Shown: positions 1 to 8,260, numbered from the stretch's first letter. The stretch: 33,529 bases of DNA from Lysobacterales bacterium (GCA_029859505.1 JAOUCZ010000014.1:1-33529), one strand, 5' to 3'. The notes: a model not told the origin generated them from the letters alone. Numbers and translations: made by a program.

Positions 1-723
1 CTGGCCGGCATGAAGCCATTGCCGGGCACACGCTACCCGGTACTGGTTCCCAACCTGAAAGGTTTTGAGCGTGCAATAGAGGCCGGCGTAACAGAAATCG
101 CCGTTTTCACAGCAGCCTCAGAAAGCTTCAGCCAGCGCAATACCAACTGTAGTATTGAGGAATCCCTCGCAAGGCTGGAGCCCGTATTGGAGCAGGCAAA
201 AGCCAATCATATCGGGGTTCGAGGCTATGTCTCATGTGTGCTCGGCTGCCCCTACGAGGGTGATATTGAGGCTAAAGCCGTAGCCGCAGTCAGTAACCGG
301 CTGATGCAACTGGGATGTGATGAGATATCTCTTGGAGACACCACAGGTATTGGCACGCCCTCACTGGCAAATGCTTTGGTCAATACGGTTGGTACCGTTG
401 TGCCGGTCGAGCAACTGGCGGTACATTTCCACGACACCTACGGACAGGCACTGGCTAATATTCTTGCCTGCCTCGACGCCGGCGTCCGCATTGTTGACTC
501 CTCTGTTTCCGGCCTGGGTGGTTGCCCTTATGCCAATGGTGCCACTGGCAATGTGGCCTCTGAAGACGTGGTCTACATGCTGCACGGCCTTGGCATGAAA
601 ACGGGTATTGACCTGTATGAACTGGCACAAACAGGCGAATGGATTTCAAAACAGCTGGATCGCCCTAATAACAGCAGGGCGGGTCTGGCACTGAGTTTAT
701 CCGATGCACAGCATCGTAATTAA
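1..723 (+). CDS. mvaB: Hydroxymethylglutaryl-CoA lyase, 5' end cut by window
   Basis: Cleaves 3-hydroxy-3-methylglutaryl-CoA to acetoacetate and acetyl-CoA, the last step of leucine breakdown, in the cytoplasm. The reading frame is open from the first base, so the visible 240 or so residues lack roughly 60 N-terminal residues of a family usually near 300. The TIM-barrel sequence is intact: a VHFHDTYGQA metal-binding strand with its His-x-His pair, and the glycine-rich active-site loop GLGGCPYANGATGN carrying the catalytic cysteine. It is followed 35 bases later by an HSD10-type dehydrogenase on the same strand, which supports a leucine/isoleucine degradation cluster extending to the left of the window. 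Family identity is clear from the active-site loop; the symbol could equally be liuE. Confidence 0.93.
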   Translation: MAGMKPLPGTRYPVLVPNLKGFERAIEAGVTEIAVFTAASESFSQRNTNCSIEESLARLEPVLEQAKANHIGVRGYVSCVLGCPYEGDIEAKAVAAVSNRLMQLGCDEISLGDTTGIGTPSLANALVNTVGTVVPVEQLAVHFHDTYGQALANILACLDAGVRIVDSSVSGLGGCPYANGATGNVASEDVVYMLHGLGMKTGIDLYELAQTGEWISKQLDRPNNSRAGLALSLSDAQHRN

Positions 724-758
724 TTGACACGTAGTGACACGAACGGGAGTTTTACATC

Positions 759-1526
759 ATGCAACTGAATGAAGCTAAAGCACTGATAACCGGCGGAGTT
801 TCCGGTTTGGGTTTGGCAGTAGCACGCAAAGTGGTTGCCAATGGCGGCCAGGCCGTCCTGCTGGATATTAACGATGAGGCCGGCGCCAAAATTGAGGCGG
901 AACTGGGAGGTGCAGTCAGTTATGTTCGAACGGATGTCACCAGTGAGCAAGGTGTTGTAGACGCCATCACGCTTGCGGTTGAACATATGGGCCTGATCAA
1001 CGCGGCGGTCAACTGTGCCGGTATCATTGGAGCAGGACGTGTACTTGGAAGGGAAGCCCCCATGGCACTCGATTTCTTTTCCAAGGTTATCCAGGTTAAC
1101 CTGGTCGGCAGTTTCAATATTATCAAGGCCGCCGGCGCCGCGATGGAATCCAACACACCGGGACCAGACGGCCAACGCGGCGTGATTGTCAGCACCGCTT
1201 CGGTCGCGGCTTTTGATGGCCAGATCGGCCAGGCGGCTTACTCGGCTTCCAAGGCCGGCATTGCCGGCATGACTTTACCAATCGCAAGGGAATACGCCCG
1301 TATAGGCGTACGTGTTAACACAATTGCACCGGGTATATTCTGGACACCGATGGTCGATGGCATGCCTGAACACATCCAGGAATCGTTGAGCGCATCTATC
1401 CCATTCCCAAGCCGTTTGGGCAAACCGGAAGAATTTGCTGAATTAGTTGCGCATATCATGGAAAATGAATACCTCAACGGTGAGACCATTCGTCTGGATG
1501 GTGCCGTCAGGCTAGCGCCAAAATAA
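759..1526 (+). CDS. Short-chain dehydrogenase, HSD10-type 3-hydroxyacyl-CoA dehydrogenase
   Basis: A 255-residue SDR enzyme. Visible are the cofactor loop TGGVSGLG (11-18), the NCAG structural motif (85-88), Asn114, and the catalytic Ser148, Tyr161 and Lys165 in YSASK. The C-terminus IRLDGAVRLAPK is typical of 17-beta-HSD type 10 / 3-hydroxy-2-methylbutyryl-CoA dehydrogenases, which oxidise 2-methyl-3-hydroxybutyryl-CoA in isoleucine degradation using NAD. The position just after HMG-CoA lyase fits this role. A GGGAG ribosome-binding site lies before the ATG. The exact acyl-CoA substrate is inferred from the C-terminal signature and context; the SDR fold itself is certain. Confidence 0.88.
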   Translation: MQLNEAKALITGGVSGLGLAVARKVVANGGQAVLLDINDEAGAKIEAELGGAVSYVRTDVTSEQGVVDAITLAVEHMGLINAAVNCAGIIGAGRVLGREAPMALDFFSKVIQVNLVGSFNIIKAAGAAMESNTPGPDGQRGVIVSTASVAAFDGQIGQAAYSASKAGIAGMTLPIAREYARIGVRVNTIAPGIFWTPMVDGMPEHIQESLSASIPFPSRLGKPEEFAELVAHIMENEYLNGETIRLDGAVRLAPK

Positions 1527-1536
1527 GGAACAATGC

Positions 1537-1944
1537 ATGGAAACTTTTGCCGAAGTCAGAAAACACGTTATGGACAACCACAAGCTGTTTATGGATGAAC
1601 CATTTCAGCTCGGATTCGAACTCTCAATGGATGATAGCGACAGGAAGCAGGCTGTTTTTCTTGCTGAGATAAAATCTGCCGATAACCGGCGCTATATACG
1701 TGTCGAAACACTGATCTGCCCGCTTGATGATTTTGATGCGGAAAAGTGTTTGCGCATCAACCTGGTCCTCAGGGTCGGATACCTGGCTGTTGGTGATCTC
1801 GATAGTACCGCTTACGTGAAAATGTGTGCCAATCTGGCCTACTCCTCGCTGGATGCTGATGAACTGGAATACGTTATCAGTCATATTGCCCCCATGGCGG
1901 ACCGTATGGAGCAGGCACTTGAATCACATGGCGATATCGCCTGA
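1537..1944 (+). CDS. Small conserved protein, YbjN / type III chaperone-like fold
   Basis: A 135-residue acidic soluble protein with no signal peptide or membrane segment. It starts only 10 bases after the dehydrogenase stop, so it is very probably co-transcribed with it. The pattern (a first helix, an antiparallel strand region containing RRYIRVETLICPL, then helices ending in EYVISHIAPMADRMEQAL) resembles the YbjN/CesT-like alpha-beta fold seen in bacterial sensory-transduction or chaperone-like proteins. That assignment rests on overall pattern only; no catalytic residue is evident. A role tied to the catabolic enzymes upstream would be pure inference. Confidence 0.6.
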   Translation: METFAEVRKHVMDNHKLFMDEPFQLGFELSMDDSDRKQAVFLAEIKSADNRRYIRVETLICPLDDFDAEKCLRINLVLRVGYLAVGDLDSTAYVKMCANLAYSSLDADELEYVISHIAPMADRMEQALESHGDIA

Positions 1945-1988
1945 ATTGCCACGCTAAAATTTTAAATATGCAAAAGAGGTGAAATTAA

Positions 1989-2816
1989 ATGGATGCAATC
2001 AACGACTTTCTAAGCAACTCAAACATAGTAGAAATACTGACCAATGGCGCCATCAACCTGGTGATCGCACTCGCGATATTCGTAATTGGTAAATGGATCG
2101 CCAAACGGGTTCAGAATACGCTTGAGAGCTTACTCAGAAAACGGAAAGTGGATGATGTGCTGGTAGATTTCCTTGGCACGATCGCCTCTACCCTGATTAT
2201 CATCGTTGCCGTAATTGCGGCCGTCGATCAAATGGGCATCCCCGCAACATCCTTCATGGCCGTCATCGGTGCAGCAGGTCTTGCCATCGGTTTGGCATTA
2301 AAGGACTCCCTCTCCAACTTCGCCTCTGGCGTCATGCTGGTGCTTTTCCGACCGTTCACCAAAGGTGACTTTGTTGATGCTGGCGGCATTGTAGGCACAG
2401 TAGATGAAATCCACCTGGTCAGCACCATCCTGACAACACCCGATAATAAACAGATTATCGTTCCCAATGCCTTGATGTATGGCAGCGCCATTACCAATTA
2501 TTCAGCCAAGGATACCCGACGTGTCGATATGGCCATAGGTGTTGGATATGACGACGATCTGAAAGTGGCCGCCAGTGTATTGAAGAAAGTTTGCAATGAT
2601 CACCCTAAAATACTTGCTGAGCCGGCAACCAAGATCTTCATCAATAACCTCGGCGATAGCAGTGTCGACTTTGTTGTCAGGCCCTGGGTTAAAAGTGAAG
2701 ATTACTGGGATGTTCTTGCGGCTGTTCTGGAAACCGCAAAGGTTGAACTGGAAGCGGCGGGTTGTAACATTCCTTATCCACAAACGGATGTACATCTGCA
2801 CCAGGCATCTTCCTGA
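1989..2816 (+). CDS. mscS: Small-conductance mechanosensitive channel, MscS family
   Basis: A 275-residue inner-membrane channel of the usual MscS size, which opens under membrane tension to release solutes after osmotic downshock. There are three membrane helices: about 17-38, 63-85 and the pore-lining TM3 with its glycine/alanine packing pattern (AVIGAAGLAIGLALKDSLSNFASG). The beta domain follows (LFRPFTKGDFVDAGGIVGTV, IIVPNALM) and then the C-terminal alpha/beta domain. A strong AGAGGTGA ribosome-binding site lies 7 bases before the ATG. The gene is on the same strand as its neighbours but 44 bases from the one upstream, so it may or may not share their transcript. Confidence 0.95.
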   Translation: MDAINDFLSNSNIVEILTNGAINLVIALAIFVIGKWIAKRVQNTLESLLRKRKVDDVLVDFLGTIASTLIIIVAVIAAVDQMGIPATSFMAVIGAAGLAIGLALKDSLSNFASGVMLVLFRPFTKGDFVDAGGIVGTVDEIHLVSTILTTPDNKQIIVPNALMYGSAITNYSAKDTRRVDMAIGVGYDDDLKVAASVLKKVCNDHPKILAEPATKIFINNLGDSSVDFVVRPWVKSEDYWDVLAAVLETAKVELEAAGCNIPYPQTDVHLHQASS

Positions 2817-2845
2817 GAATTTAAAACCAGCTTAAGGAGATCAGC

Positions 2846-3133
2846 ATGTCTAATGAAGGCTATCACGAACCCATTGAAGAACTCAGTGATGAAACACGCG
2901 ATATGCATCGCGCCATCACCTCCCTGATGGAGGAACTTGAAGCGGTCGACTGGTATAACCAGCGCGTCGATGCCTGCAAGGATGACGAGTTACGCGCCAT
3001 CCTTGAGCACAACCGGGATGAGGAGAAAGAGCACGCTGCAATGGTGTTGGAATGGATACGCAGACGTGACCCTGCCATGGATCACGAACTGAAGGACTAT
3101 CTGTTCACCGACAAACCCATTGCGCATTCCTAA
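2846..3133 (+). CDS. EncFtn-family ferritin-like protein, short form without visible targeting tail
   Basis: A 95-residue protein closely resembling the ferritin-like domain of encapsulated ferritins such as that of Rhodospirillum rubrum, which oxidise Fe(II) at a dimer interface and pass mineral to an encapsulin nanocompartment. The motif MEELEAVDWY (28-37) and EEKEHAAM (59-66) supply Glu30, Glu32, Trp36, Tyr37, Glu60 and His63, the counterparts of the known ferroxidase-centre residues, so the site looks intact. The protein ends soon after the helices, at YLFTDKPIAHS, with none of the C-terminal extension that addresses cargo into encapsulin shells. No encapsulin gene adjoins it. An AAGGAG site lies 6 bases before the ATG. 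The family call is strong; iron storage without a shell is inference. Confidence 0.88.
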   Translation: MSNEGYHEPIEELSDETRDMHRAITSLMEELEAVDWYNQRVDACKDDELRAILEHNRDEEKEHAAMVLEWIRRRDPAMDHELKDYLFTDKPIAHS

Positions 3134-4295
3134 ACAGCTTTCGCCAATACCTATACTGCTGCTGTCATTGACAGCATCAGTATCGAAGGCTGCGACACTC
3201 ACCGGTTTTGCAGTACTGCCCGCTGATACCTTTACTCCCGGACCAACATCCGGGCAGTTTATCGAGGCCCGTAACAACCGTCAGCCACCTTTTATTGACC
3301 AACAACCGGTGCAAGGCTTCTCGGCCTTGATAAAAGACGAAAAAGGCTCCTACATCGTTCTGAGTGACAACGGTTTTGGTGCCCGTGATAATTCATCCGA
3401 TTACATTTTAAGTATTTATCACATTGATCCCGACTTCCGGACCGCAGAGGGCGGCACCGGCAGTATCCAGGTGAGTAAGGTCATCAGGTTGAGCGATCCG
3501 GAGCATCACCTGCCCTACCCGGCTGCCCGCATAAGCGACAATCTGCTGACAGGCGCAGATCTTGATCCCGAATCATTCCGCAGAGTTGAAGACGGCAGCT
3601 ACTGGATAGGTGAGGAGTTTAACCCGTCATTGTTGCACTTCAGTGCTGATGGCATATTGCTGGCACCCCCGTACAGGATCGATGGACTGAACTCGGAAGA
3701 CAACCCCTCCGGCGAAAAGGCAAACCTGGCACGCTCTCGCGGTTTTGAAGGCATGGCCTTATCAGTCGACGGCAAGTGGCTCTACCCATTACTCGAAGGT
3801 CCCGTGGAAGGCTCTGGACCCGGATTGAATATTTACACTTTCGAAATATACGCAAAACTATTCGTGAATAATAACGCATATCAACCAAGCTTTCGCTACC
3901 GCCTGGATGAAGCAGCATCTGCGATTGGCGATTTTACAATGTATTCAAATACCGCTGGCCTTGTTCTAGAAAGAGACTCAGAAGAAGGAAATAAAGCTTT
4001 ATTAAAGAAAGTCTACCGAATAGATTTTAATAAAGTAGATGAAGATGGATTTTTACTTAAGACCCTGGTGGCAGACCTGTTGAACATCAACGATCCCCAT
4101 GACCTGAACCAGGATGATAAAGTGAGGTTTACGTTCCCATTTTGGACCATAGAAGGCCTTGTCGTTATCAATGCAACCACACTGGGAATTGTGAATGACA
4201 ACAATTACCCACTCGGACAGGCACGTAATAACGACGGAACACAGCCAGACAACAATGAGTTTATCCTCATCGAAGTGGACCCTTTATGGGATTAG
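3120..4295 (+). CDS. Exported phytase-like esterase (PF13449 type)
   Basis: A 391-residue protein with an N-terminal signal peptide (basic start, then PIPILLLSLTASVSKA with cleavage after about residue 24), so it acts in the periplasm or outside. The body resembles the 'esterase-like activity of phytase' beta-propeller family: GFSALI, a SDNGFGARDNSSDY block, EEFNPSLLHFS and SRGFEGMALS. The start is a TTG overlapping the preceding ferritin-like gene by 14 bases; no ATG or GTG gives a signal peptide, and no clear ribosome-binding site is seen, which suggests translational coupling. Bases 3961-4060 hold only 27 G/C, with codons unlike the rest of the gene. The substrate is unknown; phosphoester hydrolysis is known only for some family members. 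Confidence 0.8.
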   Translation: MRIPKQLSPIPILLLSLTASVSKAATLTGFAVLPADTFTPGPTSGQFIEARNNRQPPFIDQQPVQGFSALIKDEKGSYIVLSDNGFGARDNSSDYILSIYHIDPDFRTAEGGTGSIQVSKVIRLSDPEHHLPYPAARISDNLLTGADLDPESFRRVEDGSYWIGEEFNPSLLHFSADGILLAPPYRIDGLNSEDNPSGEKANLARSRGFEGMALSVDGKWLYPLLEGPVEGSGPGLNIYTFEIYAKLFVNNNAYQPSFRYRLDEAASAIGDFTMYSNTAGLVLERDSEEGNKALLKKVYRIDFNKVDEDGFLLKTLVADLLNINDPHDLNQDDKVRFTFPFWTIEGLVVINATTLGIVNDNNYPLGQARNNDGTQPDNNEFILIEVDPLWD

Positions 4296-4304
4296 ACCAC
4301 AGGC

Positions 4305-4347
4305 TATAATGAGTTATTAAGCTACATGGTTCCAAAGCACGAACCAT
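4305..4347 (+). promoter_or_regulatory. Candidate adhC -10 box and 7-bp palindromic operator
   Basis: A perfect TATAAT sits at 4305-4310, without a recognisable -35 box 16-18 bases upstream. Downstream is a perfect inverted repeat ATGGTTC-N8-GAACCAT at 4326-4347, near or just after the expected transcription start and about 30 bases before the adhC ATG. It could be an operator for a formaldehyde-responsive regulator or a weak hairpin. Neither role is shown by the sequence. Confidence 0.4.
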
Positions 4348-4365
4348 CAAGACAATCCCGTATAG

Positions 4366-5487
<1,122 letters not shown>

Positions 5488-5503
5488 AGGCATCGACACT
5501 GAT

Positions 5504-6352
5504 ATGACGGCAATCAAGGAAGTTTCGCGAAACCGGGTTCATGGTGGTCAGCAGATCCGCTTTCAGCATCAATCAACAGCACTCAATTGCGATATGATTT
5601 TTGGCGTGTTTCTACCGCCGCAGGCAGAAACCGCACCGGTGCCCGTTTTATATTGGCTTTCAGGCCTGACATGTAACGATGAAAACTTCGCTCAGAAAGC
5701 CGGCGCACAACGGTTGGCAGCTGAACTGGGGCTTGCCATCGTTTGTCCGGATACCAGCCCGCGTGGTACAGACCTGCCCGGCGAGCATGACCACTGGGAT
5801 TTTGGCTCGGGTGCCGGGTTTTATATCAACGCCACCCAGGCGCCCTGGTCCGACCACTACAACATGTTTGATTATGTCTCAAAGGAGTTGCCTGCGCTGG
5901 TTGAAGCAAAGCTTCCGGTGACGGACAAACGCAGCGTCAGCGGTCACTCAATGGGCGGGCACGGCGCCTTGATGTGCGCTCTGAAAGCTCCTCTGCACTA
6001 CCAGTCGGTTTCAGCGTTCGCGCCAATATGCCACCCTTCTGAGTCCGGCTGGGGAGTTAAAGCATTTAGTCAGTACCTCGGCGAGGATCGCAACGCATGG
6101 CGTGACTGGGATGCCACCCAGCTGGTTTGCACGGTTGAGAAACAGCTACCCATCCTGATTGACCAGGGTGGTGATGATGACTTCCTGGGCGAAGAGTTGA
6201 AACCTGGCAGCCTGGAACAAGCCTGTATATGCACCCACCACCCGCTTGAAGTGCGCATACAGGAAGGTTACGACCATAGCTACTATTTCATTGCCAGTTT
6301 TATTGACGATCATCTGCGTTACCATGCGAGGGCGCTAGGGCTGATTGTCTGA
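5504..6352 (+). CDS. fghA: S-formylglutathione hydrolase
   Basis: Hydrolyses S-formylglutathione to formate and glutathione, completing formaldehyde detoxification. This 282-residue alpha/beta hydrolase shows the oxyanion segment YWLSGLTCNDENF, the nucleophile elbow GHSMGGHGA with Ser149, the acid segment DQGGDDDFL and the catalytic histidine in GYDHSYYF. I chose the ATG at 5504, which lies 16 bases after adhC and gives the standard family N-terminus; a TTG at 5474 would add ten residues and overlap adhC without benefit. Also known as frmB. Confidence 0.96.
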   Translation: MTAIKEVSRNRVHGGQQIRFQHQSTALNCDMIFGVFLPPQAETAPVPVLYWLSGLTCNDENFAQKAGAQRLAAELGLAIVCPDTSPRGTDLPGEHDHWDFGSGAGFYINATQAPWSDHYNMFDYVSKELPALVEAKLPVTDKRSVSGHSMGGHGALMCALKAPLHYQSVSAFAPICHPSESGWGVKAFSQYLGEDRNAWRDWDATQLVCTVEKQLPILIDQGGDDDFLGEELKPGSLEQACICTHHPLEVRIQEGYDHSYYFIASFIDDHLRYHARALGLIV

Positions 6353-6389
6353 TTAATTCTGGCTGCCGTGAAAACAAGCAGTGTGCGAA

Positions 6390-6496
6390 CACCGGGATAG
6401 GCAACTACTTCTGGGACGCGCTGCGAGTACATCCCTGTAAGCTCTTCCTCAACTTCCTGTCTCGTAAGGTCCCAGAAGTAGTTACCTACCCCGGTG
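6390..6496. repeat. Long inverted repeat, candidate dispersed (MITE/REP-like) element
   Basis: Two 27-base arms, 6390-6416 and 6470-6496, are inverted copies matching at 25 of 27 positions, with a 53-base loop. The arms begin CACCGGG and end TTCTGGGA. The two non-matches are A/C pairs in plus-strand RNA but become U-G and G-U wobbles in minus-strand RNA, so a transcript running out of the thioredoxin-like gene would form a fully paired 27-bp stem. No T-run follows either arm, so it is not a standard terminator. The loop holds a small TACATCCCTGTA hairpin, and the flank TTTTCACGGCAGCC (minus) recalls dispersed repeats of other gammaproteobacteria. Copy number in this genome is not visible here. 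Confidence 0.7.
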
Positions 6497-6553
6497 CTAC
6501 GGGCAAGTGTGCCTAATCGTTTGAAATTGAATTGCGGGGTAGTCGTGGGAGAT

Positions 6554-7090
6554 CTATTCCGTGTTCATCCAGACCCTGGCTTGCAGACCGATTTTTGTTG
6601 AATAGCCTACCGATCGACTGACGATGCTGCCATCACCATCGATGACAAAATAGGTTGGAAAGCCCCGGATCTGCCAGTCGCTTGAGGTTTGCGGACCACC
6701 CAGCAGTACCGGCAGGCTTACATCCGTTTCCCTGATAAATTCACGTACTTCATCGAGGTTTTCATAGTCAAGTGCGACCACCCTGGCCCAGGCCACCTGC
6801 CCGGTCGAAACCAAATCGTCGAGGTTGTCGATGCTTTTCTTGCAATAGAAACACCATGGGGCAAAAAAATACACAACCCCTGTTTGCCCTGCAACCAGGA
6901 CAGATTCGGCCTTCATATCATCCAGCCAAAATGCTTCAAGGAGTGGTGTATGTTCATCATCTGGCAGGTTGCGGGTTTGCCACATGCTAATTAGCACGAA
7001 AACCGAAATGAGCAGCACTACATCAACGGCGAGAGAAGCCCAGAAATTGCTACGCAGTTTCTTCCACCCGGACCTGATATTGCTGATCAC
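6554..7090 (-). CDS. Membrane-anchored thioredoxin-like protein (TlpA/ScsD type)
   Basis: A 178-residue protein with one N-terminal membrane helix (about 17-36) and a thioredoxin fold facing the periplasm. The redox motif is WCFYC (Cys80, Cys83), and the expected cis-proline loop appears as GFPTYFVI. Proteins of this type reduce or oxidise disulfides in exported proteins or handle copper stress; the partner cannot be told from the sequence. The start is a GTG whose G-T-G-A overlaps the stop of the upstream alkyltransferase-like gene, so the two are translationally coupled. The inverted repeat described separately lies about 57 bases past its stop. Confidence 0.85.
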   Translation of the reverse strand: MISNIRSGWKKLRSNFWASLAVDVVLLISVFVLISMWQTRNLPDDEHTPLLEAFWLDDMKAESVLVAGQTGVVYFFAPWCFYCKKSIDNLDDLVSTGQVAWARVVALDYENLDEVREFIRETDVSLPVLLGGPQTSSDWQIRGFPTYFVIDGDGSIVSRSVGYSTKIGLQARVWMNTE

Positions 7091-7461
7091 AGGTCGTCAC
7101 CACCCCATAACAAACGATCCACGGCCCCGCGGTAACCAAATTGATCGAGGTTCACCTTGCCCTTTAGAAAAACGACACCCTCGCTTTCCAGTATGTCCTT
7201 TTGTCTTTTCCAACCAATGGAATCTTCGGGGAAGGAGATTTTCCCCTGTGAATTGATCACCCGATGCCACGGCAGGTTCATATCGCCAGGAGCACGTCTG
7301 AGCGCCTGACTGACACGCCGCGCGGCCCTTGGCAAACCGGACAGACGGGCAACCTCACCATAGGTTAGTACATGGCCCGATGGTATCTCAGACACCACTT
7401 TCCAAACTTCTTTGTACCAGTTGGCATCGGCAGGTTTCTTATTATCTTTGTCTGAACTCAT
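7087..7461 (-). CDS. atl: Alkyltransferase-like protein (ATL), DNA base-flipping
   Basis: A 124-residue homologue of the C-terminal domain of O6-alkylguanine-DNA alkyltransferase. The acceptor cysteine of the PCHR motif is replaced by tryptophan (PWHRVI, Trp65), which defines ATL proteins: they bind and flip O6-alkylguanine and recruit nucleotide excision repair rather than removing the alkyl group. The helix-turn-helix with the arginine finger is visible (SGLPRAARRVSQAL, Arg48/49). It is the first gene of a two-gene unit with the thioredoxin-like protein and is divergent from the flavoprotein gene at 7572. No alkyltransferase activity is expected. Confidence 0.93.
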   Translation of the reverse strand: MSSDKDNKKPADANWYKEVWKVVSEIPSGHVLTYGEVARLSGLPRAARRVSQALRRAPGDMNLPWHRVINSQGKISFPEDSIGWKRQKDILESEGVVFLKGKVNLDQFGYRGAVDRLLWGGDDL

Positions 7462-7571
7462 CCTGGATTCCTGAACTAAATATTTCTGCTCAAAGTTAAT
7501 TCACAATAATTACATTTGGCCTGCAACAAGGTAGCATGTTGATCAATCTACTTACATAGACAGAGACTTTA

Positions 7572-8198
7572 ATGACGCAAAAAGTTGATACAAAATTCAA
7601 ACGGGAGCCAAAACGCGGCAGCCATGATTTCAAGCTGGCCTGCGATATGCTTGATGCCGGCAAGATCTGTCATGTGGGCTTTACACTGGATGAGCAACCC
7701 TACGTCGTACCCATGGCTTATGCCCGCATGGGTGATCAACTGCTGATTCATGGCTCAATCGCCAGTCGTTTGGTCAAGAATCTTGCAGCGGGCCTTCGTT
7801 GCTGTGTAACCGTGACGCATTTTGATGGACTGGTTTATGCAAGATCTACATTTAATTCATCCATGAATTATCGTTCTGTCATGGTATTCGGCGTCGCGCA
7901 TGTCATTTCGGATACGGATGAGAAACGACGTTGTATCCAGGCCTTGGTAGATCACCTGATGCCCGGGCGCAGGGCGGATTTGAGAATGTCCACGATCAAG
8001 GAACTCAATGCCACCAGTATGCTGGCACTACCCATCGAAACCTTTAGCACCAAGTGCCGCACAGGGCCTCCCTCTGACAGTAAATCTGATATGAATGCCA
8101 GGGTATGGGCTGGCGTTGTTCCGCTCAGACTGAACGCAGGAGAGCCCATTGATGCACCGGATATGATTCCCGGCATCAAACGGCCTGATTATTTATAA
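7572..8198 (+). CDS. Pyridoxamine 5'-phosphate oxidase-fold flavoprotein (Pyridox_ox_2)
   Basis: A 208-residue protein of the split-barrel FMN-binding superfamily related to NimA. Visible features are an N-terminal helix (FKLACDMLDAGKICHVGF), the first barrel strands with a QPYVVPMAYAR segment, the LLIHGSIASRLVKNL block that normally contacts flavin phosphate, and a long FNSSMNYRSVMVFGVAHVI strand pair. Length matches the PF12900 subgroup rather than true PdxH. The substrate is unknown. It is transcribed away from the ATL gene; the 110-base gap between them must hold both promoters, but I could not pick out confident -35/-10 pairs. Confidence 0.85.
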   Translation: MTQKVDTKFKREPKRGSHDFKLACDMLDAGKICHVGFTLDEQPYVVPMAYARMGDQLLIHGSIASRLVKNLAAGLRCCVTVTHFDGLVYARSTFNSSMNYRSVMVFGVAHVISDTDEKRRCIQALVDHLMPGRRADLRMSTIKELNATSMLALPIETFSTKCRTGPPSDSKSDMNARVWAGVVPLRLNAGEPIDAPDMIPGIKRPDYL

Positions 8199-8260
8199 GT
8201 TGATTTTTAGGCAGAGTGGTTCGCTTGCCGAAGGCACCCCGACCTTCTCTTCCTGATTGC

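Noticed and set aside
2834-3140. A frameshift hiding an encapsulin-targeting tail after the ferritin-like domain
   Set aside because: The downstream sequence reads well as the signal peptide of the next gene, and I saw no SLxxGSL-like tail in the other frames just after the stop.
6390-6496. The long inverted repeat as a standard terminator for fghA or the thioredoxin gene
   Set aside because: No T-run follows either arm, the loop is 53 bases, and the arms are far longer than normal terminator stems.
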